Of a stretch of 64,000 nt of DNA, positions 22,026-35,200 are shown piece by piece; the stretch's first letter is position 1, and each line of letters opens with the position of its first letter. A program made the position numbers and the translations under genes. Below the pieces are notes generated by a model. It ran no database searches. It saw only the letters and a list, made by a program, of their open reading frames with translations, and was not told where the DNA came from. This DNA comes from Liolophura sinensis (taxonomy: Eukaryota > Mollusca > Polyplacophora > Chitonida > Chitonidae): assembly GCF_032854445.1 (NCBI RefSeq), contig NC_088299.1:216001-280000 (forward strand), written 5' to 3'.

Positions 22026-23474
22026 CAAAAAGTGTAATCCCTAAACTTTGATCCATGGAATAGCACTAAAATTCAATTAATAACTATTTCCATGACAAAG
22101 TCATTCTAACAATCATACCTAATAATACCTAACAAACCTGATAATTTTAAAGTAAGAAGACCATACTCCCTTTTAAAATGTGGGGCCCACTATCTGGAAA
22201 CGGCAGTGTGGACATGAAAGCGATAATGTAGCGAGAGAGTTCATTTTCTCTGTAATCAAGTAGTCGCTCTACAGGGTTTTGAAACTTGTCATGCATCTTT
22301 CATTTTGGTGTCTTCCGCTGTATTGTAAAGATATCTGAACAAAAAGGTTCCAGAGTTTGAAGACGAAAGTGAAGAGCTACAACTGCACTTAGTACCTCTT
22401 TGTCAACAGCCAGTTTGAAGAGTCACGTGACATACTTCCGCAATTTAGTTTTGGTATTTGAGAAAATTATTATGTTTCCATTGTTGTCTACAAGAACAAC
22501 TTCAACCTTTTCAATTCAACCCAAAAATGCATAAAAAAAGAATTTGTTTTTTTTAATGCAACCCAACAAACACATACTATGAATATACTCTCAAGTGGGA
22601 ACACTTTTGTGGATAACCCATTTGGACAATTTTGAAGAACATAGCGAACAGGACAACTTGTAGAAACTAGATGAAGCAACTCAGTCAGAACTGTCAGCAG
22701 AACAACCTTATAAGCTCAGTCATTTGCGAACATCTTCATCCCTTGATGAGTTTCTTGTGCGAAATTAGGCTTCCCCTGTGTGTCAGTGGTCAGGGAAGAC
22801 CTGCGTGCACATGTCATGTTGCACTACAGAAAATTGCGCAGTTTTGTCATATAGAAACAAAGGTTTTGTTTCTCTGAGATCGAGACCCTTCCAGTGAAAA
22901 CGTATGGATTTACTTTATATATTGACTGGAGCCTACAAAACAAAGGCACAGAAATACTCAGAAAAGTTTGATCTCGTCGTTGACATATAAATATACCAGG
23001 TTAGTAGTTGTTATAATGCATTTCCGAAGGTTTCAGGCAGGAAGCAAGTTTTTCTGCTCCCAACACTGTTCATTTCATCTGAAGAATGGGTGAAGCTGAC
23101 CTACTCGGTACATTATTACATTGTCAAACCAGGCATCAGCTTCACTCATGGAGTTAGGTTACTTCATAAAGCCTTGGTCACTTCCAGCCCAGAACTAAGC
23201 TGAGATGTTCCTACTGTAATGGCAAGCTTTGCTTCAATCTAATCCACTTGGATAATTCACTAAAAATAACAGCTTATGCCGTACCTTACCTTATGTAAAT
23301 ATACATACTCAGATGGACGGTTAACCTTTTTATTTTTAGCTCCCTAATCTAAGGAATTGTGTGGAAACGTACATATTTGGATGGAAGGTTAAGCTTATTT
23401 TTTAGCTCCAATATATTGGGCTCTCATAAATGGATTGCAGGTTAATTTATTTTTTCACAGCAGTAGAAATTGTT

Positions 23475-23501
23475 TTTTTTTTTTTTTATATATATATATA
23501 T
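23475..23501. repeat. T-run followed by (TA)n
   Basis: Poly-T followed by about seven TA units. Confidence 0.7.
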
Positions 23502-23986
23502 TAATACGCCACTCAAAGAAGTTAGTAGTGGGGGTTTACCGGAATCACCCTCTCTGTTTGTAGACACAATTTTGTCCATACATCTTCTCCCAAACTGCTA
23601 AGCTGATTTTTATGACACTTACATGTATCATATATCTTGCCTGTGATCTGAATTTGTGCATGCTTAAGTTTTAATTTAATGAGAGTCGGGTAATTATGAA
23701 TATAATTTAGGACTTCACGTAATAGTACCTTTCCAGGTATTCAGATTTTGTCCATGCAGCTCTGAACCTATTTCCATGAAACTTTGCCCACATCTTTCCT
23801 ATCGTCTAAACTTATACGTGCAAAACTTGTGCATGCTTAAGTTTGATTACAGTCAAGTAAATATTTTCAAAATTACTCCTGTACATGTACTTAGTGCAAA
23901 AATGAGTTTTCATGTGTAGATTTTGTCTATGCAACTTGTACTGCACCAATTTCTCTGTATGTTTCACCTCACTTGAACATTAGGGG

Positions 23987-24160
23987 AGCTCATGCTGGCT
24001 TCTTTTCTGGTCATATGTGGGAAGGTTGATCTTCCAGCAGTGTGTGAATTGTCATCGGCTTCCTCCGGGCTCTGCTTTCCTCCCACCATAATGCTGACTG
24101 CCACTGTATAAGTGAAATATTCTTGAGTATGGTGTAGAACACTAATCAAGTTAATTAATC
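23987..24160 (+). mobile_element. SINE family A, diverged
   Basis: Plus-oriented copy with agctcatgctggcttc, cccaccataatgctgactgcc and aagtgaaatattcttgagta, ending in a degraded AATTAATCA tail. Confidence 0.75.
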
Positions 24161-24475
24161 ACATCAATTAGGCAGGTTTGATGGGAAGTTAAGTTTTTTC
24201 TTCTTAGCTTTCAAGACTATGGTATGGGGTGTAAATGTACATATACGTACTCTGATTGAAGGTTAAGATTTTGGTTAGCGACCTACATGTAAGAAGGGTA
24301 TTGATAACCAGGTTCCTCTGGTGATTTTACCAGATTTGTTATCATTTTTCTGTATGGTTGACTCACTCTGTACTCCTGTAAACACAGATTTCTATAAGCC
24401 TTTCACATAGGACTACAGTTTCTTATGTAAAGACCTATCTGGGGAAGCTTATTGTTTCTCTGTGATCAGATTGAT

Positions 24476-24996
24476 GGAGTGTCGAAGTTTACTTAATTTT
24501 TGGCCTTCATTTCCTCTGGTGCACACATTATACATGTATGGCTCTGGTCAATGCATGTGCCTTCCTACACTGTGATAGGATGTATAACTATCCGCCTAGA
24601 CAGTGACTGTTGTATGTCAGCTGAGTGTTTGCTCAGCCAGTCATATGATTGCAGTGGCCACCCATAGAACATGGATTAGCTAATGGAGTTCGCAATTTGC
24701 ATATCAAAGACAACTGCCCACAATGACGTCTTTAAGACCACAGCGATTTACAACTGTATAACATATGAAGTTACTGCTTTGCAATCTTTGTTCATACTAT
24801 AAACAGTCATATTTGTGACAGCATAATAATTTTGGCCTTTTTAATGGCAAGATCTTAGTGCTGTTTAATTAGAGAATAATATGTGTGTAAGACAGTGTCA
24901 TTCTTCTTTTTCTTAGGTGAGAGGTCAATATTCCAACAAACATGTATCAGCTCACTTTTGAACATTATGCTGTTTTACGAATGCTCAATAAGTCAA
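24476..24996 (+). repeat. Interspersed repeat C, copy 1
   Basis: Begins ggagtgtcgaagtttac and contains gcatgtgccttcctacac, the cagtggccacccatag block and gcaatttgcatatcaaag. It ends ttttacgaatgctcaata just before the SINE at 24997. Other copies lie at 26826, 36118 and 43300. Confidence 0.7.
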
Positions 24997-25252
24997 GGGG
25001 GGCCCCTGTGGTGTAGGGGGTCAGTACGCCAGCGTGTTAGAACCACTCATCCATGCGGTTGCTGTGAGTTTGAGTCCAGCTCATCCTGGCTTCCTCTCCG
25101 GCCTATGTGGGAAGGTCTGCAGCAACCTGCAGATGGTCGTGGGTTTCCGCCAGGCTCTGACCATTTTCTTCCCATCATAACTCTGACTGCTGTTGTGTGA
25201 TTGAAATATTCTTGAGTACGGAGTTAAACACCAATTAAATAAATAAATAAAT
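24997..25252 (+). mobile_element. SINE family A, full length but diverged
   Basis: Head ggggggcccctgtggtgtag, B-box-like tttgagtccagctcat, then the conserved 3' block and AAATAAATAAATAA tail. It lies at the same internal site of repeat C as the SINE at 26470. The flanks TAAGTCAAG / TTAGGCAAG may be a decayed target-site duplication. Confidence 0.85.
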
Positions 25253-26379
25253 TAGGCAAGCTGCCGATGTTCTCGGAATGCCTTGTTTAGCTCCTAAATA
25301 ATGAGAACTCTTAGTCTTATGCTTTAATACAGAGATTGACGTTACAGCCTTTTTTTAGCTGCAACAAACAGCAATATAAAGTAATGGTTTTTTTTTTAGA
25401 TTTTTTTCTCTCTCATGTTAAAGGTCATGGATGGTTTGTACATCTACATAGGGCCTACTGATGGAAGGTTGAGCTTTGTAGCTCTCCTGTACAATGCAAG
25501 TTGAGGTATTGTGAGAAGGGGGGAACAGTTTTTTTCTTTTAGCTGCTTAGTCTAAGGTCTGGTTTGTAAATGTATGTACTCAGATGGAAGGCTAAGCTTT
25601 TCTTTTACAGACATGATTTTTTTCCGCTTTTTAGCGGAATTCCGCTGTTTCTTTGTTCAGTTTCGATTAATTTACCTGTTTTGCGCAGATTTTTCTAGCT
25701 TCCGGGGCCTAGGCGGCCCCTGGACCCCGGCCTTTTTGGGCTATGATAGTAAATTTCAGCTATTTTCTTGGTTCACCACAATCATGTCTGCTTTTAGCTC
25801 CTGCATAATGGACACTCGTTCATGGATTGGAGGTTAACCTTCTGTTTTTTTTTAGCTCCAACACAGCTAAGTAAAGGGGTTTTTTTTATATTTTTTCAAT
25901 CTCACGTTTAGGGTATCATGAGTGGTGTGGAAAGGGCCTACAGATGGAAGGTTGAACTTTTTTCATTGGTTTTAGTTTTATTGGTTTTATAAATGTTTTT
26001 TTTTTTTGCACTGATTAGCTTTCAGTAAAAATTTACCTGAACCAGTGATATAAACATTTCATTGATGTCTGTAGTAAACACATCTTCTCTATAGAGCCTC
26101 CATGCAGGGCTGTAGTTTCTTGCATTTGCACAGGGTGTCTGTGACTTCTTGTTTTGTTGAGATATATGAACATTACCAAATTTACCAATTTCTTATAATC
26201 AGAAAAACGTTCATGTAGGCCTTCCTTATTTTATGCTCAGGCCCATGGCACCTGCATGTAGGAGAACAAGAAGGGTACACATAACCGGGTTCTTCTGGTA
26301 ATTTTACCAGATTTGTCATCACGTTTAGCTGGCCTGTACAAAGTAAGCAGAGGTATTGGGATAGGAGGGAAATGTGTCA

Positions 26380-26457
26380 TTCTACTTTATTTTGGTTTTA
26401 AGGTCAGTATTTGAATGTATGCCGTCACTTGGACATTATGTAGTTTTAGGAACTGCT
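26380..26457 (+). repeat. Interspersed repeat C, partial copy split by a SINE
   Basis: Carries the right-hand part of repeat C (cattctactttattttggttt, ggacattatgtagttttagg). After the SINE it resumes at 26738 (gctaccagtgttccctgaatgccttg). Confidence 0.6.
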
Positions 26458-26469
26458 TCATCAGGTGAG

Positions 26470-26737
26470 GGGGGGCCTGCATGGCTCAGTTGGTTAGCGC
26501 ACTAGTGCAGCGTAATGACCCAGGAGCCTCTCACAAATGCGGTCACTGTGAGTTCAAGTCCAGCTCATGCTGGCTTACTCTCCGGCCGTAAGTGGGAAGG
26601 TCTGCCAGCAACCTGCGGATGGTCGTGGGTTTCCCCCGAGCTGTGACCGGGTTCCACCCACCATAATGCTGGCGGCCGTCGTATAAGTGAAATATTCTTG
26701 AGTACGCCGTAAAACACCAATCAAATAAATAAATAAA
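26470..26737 (+). mobile_element. SINE family A, intact, with perfect 12-bp TSD
   Basis: Complete copy: tRNA-like head with A-box word TGGCTCAGTTGG and B-box-like word GAGTTCAAGTCC, a central block, the block ending cgtaaaacaccaatcaaat, and an AATAAATAAATAA tail. Flanked by TCATCAGGTGAG at 26458-26469 and 26738-26749. It best represents the family consensus in this window. Confidence 0.93.
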
Positions 26738-26825
26738 TCATCAGGTGAGCTACCAGTGTTCCCTGAATGCCTTGTCCTGTTTTGTGGAAGATTGTTGTCT
26801 CTATTATGACCTACTTTACCAGATT

Positions 26826-27290
26826 TATGGAGTGTCAAAGTTTACCTCATATTTGGACTATACACATTATATGTAGAAAAACTTCCTCATCTAAATTAAC
26901 AGTAGGCGCCTATGACACTGGCTGATGCATGTGCCTTCCTACACTGCGACAAAATGTTTAATTGCCGCCCACAGTACACAGATTGACAAATGCAGTTCAT
27001 CATTTGCATATCAAAGCCAAGAGTTGGCCAATTTGTGTGCAAGCAATGAGGTCTTTTAGCACTGCTACTATTTGCAACTCTAGAACATACAAAGTGACTG
27101 CTCTGCAATCTTTGTGACAGTGTAATAAGTTTGGATTTTAGCACTGTTTATAAAGTACTTAAAGAATAATATCTATGTATGACAATGTAATTCTACTTTA
27201 TTTTGGTTTAGAGGATAGTATTTACATATATCACCTCACTTTCAAACATTAGGCAGTTTTACAAACTGCTCAATCGAGCAAGCTAATGGT
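26826..27290 (+). repeat. Interspersed repeat C, copy 2
   Basis: Parallels copy 1 in order: ggagtgtcaaagtttacctc, tgcatgtgccttcctacac, atttgcatatcaaag, gtgactgctctgcaatctttg, gcagttttacaaactgctcaat. No SINE sits at the site filled in the 24997 and 26470 copies. Confidence 0.7.
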
Positions 27291-27408
27291 GTTGTTTAAA
27301 TACCTTGTTTATTTTTAACATATGGACGGCTCTTGCATAGCCAGGGCTGGGTCTTGTTCACCCCTGAAGGATGCTTCGTGAAGTTTTGGAAAACATTCAT
27401 TTACTAAA

Positions 27409-27537
27409 CCTCTCAACAGCATGCACCCAGGATATCGCCAAACATGATATATTTGTCATTGGGTAAAGGTACAGGTACCAAGTTTATGGTATTTAGACAG
27501 GGCAATATCCTGGGTGCATGCTGTTGTTGTTGAGAGG
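27409..27537. repeat. Foldback with arms of about 31 bp
   Basis: 27409-27439 pairs with 27501-27537. The right arm has an extra 6 bases (a duplicated AACAAC on the complementary strand) and there is one mismatch. The arms contain GCATGCACCCAGGATAT. The 61-base spacer is noncoding. Confidence 0.75.
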
Positions 27538-27539
27538 TA

Positions 27540-28640
27540 GGTGGTTTTGAACAGGAATAATGTATGGCGCTGTGCCCCTGGTGTCAAGTCAGAACTGTTA
27601 AACACAGCCCTATTGTATAGGACTTGTCTCAGTCAAGCCCATTAATACATGTATGAGGATTACTGACACTACATATTTCTGTGTCCTTTCACTGAGTATA
27701 ACTGTGTGATGAATTTATTTGGAAAAGCCCATTAATTCAGTGCAAAAGTCTGATGTACTAGCAAATCTCGTCAACTACGTCATGGTTTCGCAACCAAAGA
27801 AAAATAAATAGATAACCTGCTCAACACACACATATGACATTGGCAGCAGGATGTGGAACTATACACATCCCCCATATAACCGTAACTGTCCAATGAAAAT
27901 GGGAGAATTTTGTCTGATCCGGAATAAATATAGATACATGTATATGACCAAGATAGATTTCCAACATAAATTTTTGTGACAGCTAAGTCGTTTAATTTCG
28001 AGTATATGGTCAACTTGGTCCAAACTAAGTGGCTGCATGACGGGCAAAATCTGTAGTGTGCAGTACTCAACTTTTGCGTGTCATCGATTATTGCACTTGG
28101 TCTCCTGTTAAGGACATTAAGTCGTTTGTGGATTGTTAAACAGTTAATTATCACAGTGAACTGTTACTATAGATACTTAACACGGGAAAGGATTGACAAC
28201 TGATGAATTGCAGGGTAAAGTTTAATTCATAATTAAGAATAGTATACTGGTAACTGTCATAAAAATCAAACAGTACATGCTCTATTTTCTTTAACAATTT
28301 ATATATGCCTTTCAAAAATATAATTGTACAAATATATATACTATAATATATAACGAAATATTTCGAGAACACATTATTTTGTGTTTTCCATTACAAAATA
28401 TGACAACACAAGCTTGTTCAGTCAGTGTAGTATGAAGTAGTTAAGGAGAATATTATGTCTCATGTGTTGGAATCTCAAGGAATGCAAATAAAACAGGACA
28501 GAGATTTTAATACTTTCCTTATCTCATGAGCGTGAATAGTATTTAATATTTACTCTAATATAGTCATTCAACTATTGAAGTTTTGTGAAAGTCATTTGGA
28601 ATATTCCCACATTTGTTCATTTTTATCAGGTCAGTTTGGT
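27540..28640. other. AT-rich region without recognised genes
   Basis: Short unsupported ORFs only. Confidence 0.35.
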
Positions 28641-28649
28641 TGAACCATA

Positions 28650-29010
28650 GTGTGGAAATGGAAACACGTCAAATGCCCGGCAACAGGATCTTGACGCCAT
28701 TTTGTTGACGCCAAACGCTCATTGTCCAGATCGTCATTTTAATGTCACAATAAAGACAGAACAATGTTACAGTAAAAACTAATACATTTATTTATTTATT
28801 TATTTGATTGGTGTTTTACGCCGTACTCAAGAATATTTCACTTATACGACGGCGGCCAGCATTATGGTGGTTGGAAACCGGGCAGAGCATGGGGGAAACC
28901 CACGACCAAACTAATACATTGTAACATTGTAAACATGGCGCTGTAATCATTTTTTGACGTGTCAGTGACTCGAGGTCCTGCTTCACACTAGTGGGATTAT
29001 AGTAAATATT
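28650..29010 (+). repeat. Interspersed repeat D, copy 1, interrupted by a SINE
   Basis: Blocks gtcaaatgcccggcaacagg, aataaagacag, ctaatacattgtaacattgtaaac and tttttgacgtgtcagtgac recur in the same order at 30560-30760 and 60960-61145. A SINE sits inside (28789-28907). Confidence 0.6.
28789..28907 (-). mobile_element. SINE family A, 5'-truncated, with perfect 13-bp TSD
   Basis: Minus-oriented 3' half ending at cacgacc, flanked by AAACTAATACATT at 28776-28788 and 28908-28920. It interrupts repeat D, so it is younger than that repeat. Confidence 0.9.
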
Positions 29011-29132
29011 CCACCTACCCATTTACTCTCTAGTGCAAAAAAATATATATATGTTGACAAATCGTGATAAAGATTGTTACACATGCTTGTAGCTATGTAG
29101 GTAACATACAGATTTATCTTATAATTTTTCAG

Positions 29133-29272
29133 GAATAATTAGAATGGCCAGCTTGTGACATTGGATGATCTATACGAGTGATCAAGAAACCTGCAGGTCT
29201 ACATTTGGACACAGCTTAACAGAGCTTGTAAGGTTTAACTGAGATACCATTAACTAAATGTAAAATACAAGC
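29133..29272 (+). other. NEK11: Probable NEK11 5' UTR exon portion
   Basis: A T-rich tract and AG at 29131-29132 form a plausible acceptor in front of the exon holding the NEK11 start codon. A short upstream ATG (followed at once by TAA) and an in-frame TAA at 29261 precede the start. The noncoding first exon upstream was not identified. Confidence 0.4.
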
Positions 29273-32200
29273 ATGCCTCCGAGTCGACCATCCAAAAACA
29301 GAGAAACTGACCAACCCAGGGTTCTCGCCAACCGTTATGAAGTTGTTAAAAAGTTAGGAACAGGTAATTTTGGGACGGCCTTTCTTTGCAAAGACAGAAG
29401 ATGTAAAGGAGAACTGTAAGTATGCATATATTTATTTTTAGAGGCAAATAAGTGTCATAAAGTATTATTTTTGGTGCTAAAACTTGTGCTTTCCCCAGTA
29501 CGATATAATCCTATGTGGAAAACCAAAACACTTCAGATGAATAGGATGTGCTGAATCATTGGCAGAGTTTTAGATCTTTGACTGTATGAATGTACACATG
29601 ATATATGATCAGCTAGCCCCACAGGTATATGAAATAAATCATACGTGTACATGTAGTCTCTGTTACATGTAAAATGTCCGTTGCATCAATATGCACTCAA
29701 TGCATTAGGGTGTAAATATCGATTGTAACTGTAAACTTCGTTATTTTCAGAAAATGCCTGAAGGAAATCCCGATAGGCGACCTGCAGTTGGATGAGACTG
29801 TGGATGCCATGCATGAGGCCAAACTTTTGTCCAAACTGGACCATCCCGGCATCGTCAAATTCCACGACCAGTTTGTAGATGGGGAGTTCTTCTGTATTAT
29901 AACTGAGTATTGTGAGGTGAGTTTGCACTTCTGATTTTAGGCCACACTATATATTTAACATACAGCAACACTCATACTTTAAGTTCCTTTGTGGTACATT
30001 ATGTTGAAACAAGATTTTATGAATTTGTCATTCAATATTTTAATTCAAATTTACTTGTGCATACGATGTTCTCTGGGTGGTTGAGAGCAGTGATTCTGCC
30101 ACAAATTTTGTGGAAAATCAGAACAAAATAAGCATCATTACAATATAAGAAATATTCCCCGTGACTTTCTGTATGTTTCCTAGTTTGAGAAATTAATTCA
30201 GTGTTTTTTTTGTATTTTTTTTTTAACATTTTTTTTTAGGGTGGTGATCTGGATATGAAAATTCAAGAATTCAAGAAAAAGAAGAAGAAATTTGATGAGA
30301 CGACAGTGATGAACTGGTTCGTGCAGCTTGTGTTAGCCGTTCAGTACATGCACAGTAGGCGTGTCCTACACAGAGATTTAAAGACTAGGTAAGTCCAGGG
30401 GTCAGTGTGTGTCGCCAATACATGTACAGAGATTAATTAGATTTATGTATGCATATATATCAGGTTTCTATTTGCCTTTTAGTCTGCACAACTCAGCACT
30501 AAACTTCCAGATATTTGCCCAAACCAAGACTTTTAATGAAAGCTTTCCTTCTAAAGACTATATAATGAGGACCTGTCAAATGCCCTCCAGCAGGACCTTC
30601 TCATCATTTTACTGACATCAAATGTTCCTTTTCTAAGCTCATAATAACATTACATTAAAGACAGTACGACATTATAATAGAAACTGATACATTGTAACGG
30701 TGTGGACGTTACTCTGCAAATTAATTTTTCATGAAGCACCACTCACCGAATATAAAAGATATCCTGCCTCCCTATTGAGAATATCTGTGTTGTGGCTTGC
30801 ACAATTCTTGCATTAATAGAACAGCATTGTATACCGTAGATTCAAATATTTGAAGCTGATTTAGGTCACGTATGAAAATTTGTTTCTTCTGTCTTTATTC
30901 TGAAATATGCACAAAGATATCATATGGACTAATGAATATTTAGTTTATAGTGGACCAAAGTTTCATTTGACCAGGATCGTTACCCGGATATCCAAGACGT
31001 TGGTTACATATACATTCGATCTGTCTGTGATTCCATAGTGTCGCAATTGCTTTTACTGAGAATGGAATCAGATGTTATAAACATTGTCATGAGAAGTGGG
31101 AGTGGGCCATTTTGCATGAACTTAGTTTTATGTTTCCATAAATATTTGGTATCTTTCATCGTTTATGTCAAACAAGCGAATATTTCAAAAGAATACTTGC
31201 CTTGATAATTTCAGCACAGATATCTGGCTGTACTTGAGAATTTGCTAGAACATTATCTCTGAAAATATCAGCCTTCTGAATCAGTGACCTTTTTCTTCCA
31301 TCTCCAGCAATGCTCGAAGTACTAACAACTGTTACATAAAGGGACGCATACTGCATGATTATGTGTGTGGCTAATCGAGGAAAATTGCACACAATTCAGT
31401 TTGAACTGTAGCACACATAAAGCACTACTTCAGTTCTAAGAGAAGCTGGGCAGAGATATTGAAATGATATAAAAGATACGCTAGGGAACAGAGCTAACAC
31501 CATGGTTCAAACAGATTTACCATGAAACTCTATTCAACTTGTAGAAGTGAAATGTTTTCAAAAACAAAGCCTTTGGCAGTTCCTGTAAAATTTTACTGAT
31601 CAGATGTGACCTGACAATATTCCGCAGATGACAATGAGTCAGCTAGATGTGACGTCCAGCAAGGCAGTTATGCTGGAATTAGGTCATGCATGGCTGAAAG
31701 CGTGACGGGTCATACCTGGTGTTCTTTCATAATGTCACACCATACAAAATTGGAAATGACAGAAAACTTTTGTTTCTGTACTTACCTTTGAAACTAGCAA
31801 CCGTAGTTTTAATGCATTTCAATTTTTTTACAATTTAGGAAAGCAATTCAGACTGTTTCAATCCTTATCATTTATCCGCTTTTAAGACATACAGGTCTTA
31901 ACAATGTTGTAGCTCTTTGATAAAAAAAGAATTGCATTCAGTCTGTTGTATACTCTATTTAAGATGTCTGCAACCTAGACTTTAGAACACTATTTCAATC
32001 ACCATGAAAGTACCAATAGTTCTGTTGATACAAGTATACTACCTTGTATATTGTCAAAGCCTGAAGTAGATCAAGAAGTGTTTTTTTATAAGCCTACTGC
32101 CATTATGGAGCATAGTACATTAACGATTCTGTCCATCTGTTTGCCATGTTTTCAATTGTTTTCCACGTGGAGTTTTAATTTTTGGTGGATACATAGACAC

Positions 32201-35200
32201 AGATGTGTTGATACAAGTATGTGTCACGTCTGATATTATCCCTTTCTGCATTCGTCATGGTAACCAACTCGCCATTTGCCTTTTTTTGTACAGTATAAAT
32301 AGATATGATGACCCCAACAGTTTTTCAAGAAAAGTTTTAATTTTTGGTGGATATTGATGTGATTTTCAGATGTGTCCATTTCAGCATTTGTCATTCTTAC
32401 AAGTCAGCCATTTTCCCATTTTCAGGAAAATGTATAAATAAGGATAAAGACATTTCTTTTGTGGATTTTCAAATTTTTACATAAAACTTAGTTCATTGTA
32501 GTATGAAATGCTAAAAACAAAGTTAACATGTTTTTGTATGAAATAGCACTGATTTGGTTCAAACCCCAACTCATTTAATAACATATACTCTGATCTGAAG
32601 AGACCATTGTCTTTACCGTTAGTATGGTAAAAGTGACATAAAGTGTGGTAACTACTAATAAAAATTTATTCATCACAAGCCTATATGTTTGATGCATTAA
32701 ACATGAATTTAAATCTATTACAGTATGAGTATTGTATGCTATATTTGTTTACAATAAAATTTTCAAAAAATCTTGATATATCTTGGATAATCTTTACGGT
32801 TAACATTTTGATCATCAAGAGCATTTAAGTCACCAAGTGCGGATAGGGGGAGCTACTGTATTTGTTTTGAAGCACCAAGATGTTATTCAGCCATTTTGTT
32901 CCTACACACCCACAAAACAGTACATAACAACATCAAAACTGCATTTATCAGAAATGCCACACAAATAGGTTGTCAACATTTTCAACAATTTCAACATTTT
33001 TACAAAATCTTCAATAGTTACTAGTGCATACCTGAGAGATTATAAGCTCTAAATCCATATTAGTCTAATTCTGACAAAATGTGTCTTTACTGTTATCAAA
33101 CTTTGTCTTTCTCGTTACAAGTTGAAGTAACAGCAAAGACAAATAGTGGTAACAGTAAAGACCGATGCCCGTTTAAAGTTAATAAGTATCTACAGTTTCT
33201 TTACTGTAAGTTTCTGTTTTTCAACTTAAAATACGAGACAATATGACCATTATCTTCATTTTGCAAAGTGATTTGTTAGTTAATCTAAACTGATGCAGGT
33301 AAAATTACTTTCTCTGTGATTATTCTGCAGATGCAGTGTTTACCAGAAATTTGGAACATTTAAATTCATTTTAAAAGGATATACATGTAGTTCACCGTGC
33401 ATCTCTCTGAGTATGGGTGGGTGACTTACTGTGAATGTACCGTATGTGGGAAGGTCTTCCAGAAACCTGCAGATTGTCGCGGGTTTTCCCCGGGCTCTGC
33501 TGGGTTTCTTCCAACCATAATGCTGGAAGCCGTCGTTTTGTGAAATGTTCTTGATAAAACACCAGTGGAATAAATAAATGCTATAGATGTAAGTTTGGTT
33601 TGTTCCTACATAGTTGGTTGTCAGAATGTTACTTTTTTTCTTTTACAATGACTGAGACCACTGACATTATTAGTTATTGTAAAGAACAGACTTGATAAAT
33701 TTGCATGTTTTACTTATCGTGTAAGTTAAATGGAATGTTAATGCATTGCAGATACATAAATGTTTGTCCCAAGGCCAGCACAAATAAAATACATGTAGTT
33801 CTTTGAGCAAAAATGTGGCTGTGGAAATACAAGTACTAGTCAGAATTATTGGCCTCAGCATTTTTTCAGTTCAGACAGCCTGTGTAAGGCTCGGTACAAC
33901 ACATTTCTGTAACTTGGCCAAAAGTTCAACTCAAAAGAGGTTTTAGTGAATGTACAATAAACTCAGTATATTGATATTGTTGTATAATCCTTATTTTAAT
34001 ATACATACATGTATCACGTACTAAGCTTGTAGAGAAAATGACAATGTCGCCGAAAAATTGAATTTATTTTTACGCAATCTGATTTTCCCCAAAAATTGGA
34101 TCTGGTAAATGATTAACACTTGCAATGTTTTTGGTTGATTGACATTTGATCGCATCATTATCTTTTCTGTCATGTTTTTTGTGCGAATTCCACATTGTCA
34201 TATTATGTTCTTTTTTATTTCCACCACTACATGTTTGCAGCACAGGTTAGGGCACCCTCCTTATATTGCAACATTGTATATATGTCAGCTGTGCATTTTC
34301 CTGCTGTTTTCTAAAGACATTGAAGTCTTTGGCCATGATGCATGGCCAAACCCTTAGTGAATTTTTTTTTTCAAGCAGTTTTCCTTTTTGTTCATGTGAC
34401 TGTGTGTGTGGAAAAGTCAACTGACCTTAGAATTTCTTCTACACATTCCTCATTTGTGTTTAACTTCGCTGAAATGCCAATACAGTAATGTCTAGATCTG
34501 CAGGTTCATTGAACATTTTCGCCTTGTCATTTTTAAGATCTTATACTGTACCAGCTTTCTTGAGTGAATTCTTACTCGGAAGTAACCGATTATTTGTTGG
34601 CACAGCTTCTGTTTGAATTTGACAGCTAGTGCTTCCTATTTGTGCTGGCATAGTCTTCTGTTTGACTGACTGACTAACTTTCAAATCACCAAATTTAAAC
34701 TGGTTTTAACAGGGCAGGGATTGGACTTTGTAATATTTATTAAAATCTGTCAAATACTGATTAAGCCACGTGGTAGCACATACAGTTCTGGTGCGTGTGG
34801 TATCAATCACAGCACATGATCTCTCCTCTGCTGCAAACACTTCATAGTGACTACATTGTTCTTTTGCAAACAGTGTGATATTACAAGCTTCTGTTTCCCC
34901 TTCTATCAGTTTACATCACTGGTAATATTCACAGAATTACTGGTTTGAATTGGACAGTCTTTTGCCCACTGAAACACACTTTCGCATACTGCACACCTGA
35001 TACGTTTTCCATACCTGTTCAAAGGTCTGTACCTTTTCGTACCTGATCTCCTCTGAATTGACTTTGTGCAGCTGTTCAGGTTTTGCCCCCATTAAACCCT
35101 CTTGTGAAGAAAACATCTTCACTTGTCATAGCCTCAGAATTTTGCAATCCAGAATCGAATATGCTTTTAAGAGCACTCTTCAAAAAGTCATCTCATTACA

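Larger units (their letters stand above)
23300..26000. repeat. Old degenerate repeat array (ggatggaaggttaagctt...ttttagctcc)
   Basis: Phrases close to 'acatactcagatggaaggttaagctt' and 'ttttagctcc' recur near 23310, 23380, 23430, 24230, 25450, 25570, 25840 and 25940. Intervening blocks also recur, such as a pair of 'attttgtccatgcagctctgaac' style units at 23560-23950. This is a decayed tandem array with later SINE insertions. Confidence 0.5.
30400..34940. other. NEK11 intron 3, left part: repeats and unassigned DNA
   Basis: Contains repeat D (30560-30760) and a SINE (33440-33579). The rest is AT-rich with no supported exon. Confidence 0.4.

Noticed and set aside
26575-26838. Minus-strand ORFs across SINE copies (also near 41026, 42402, 50089, 52382)
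   Set aside because: All are translations of family A SINE sequence, not genes.
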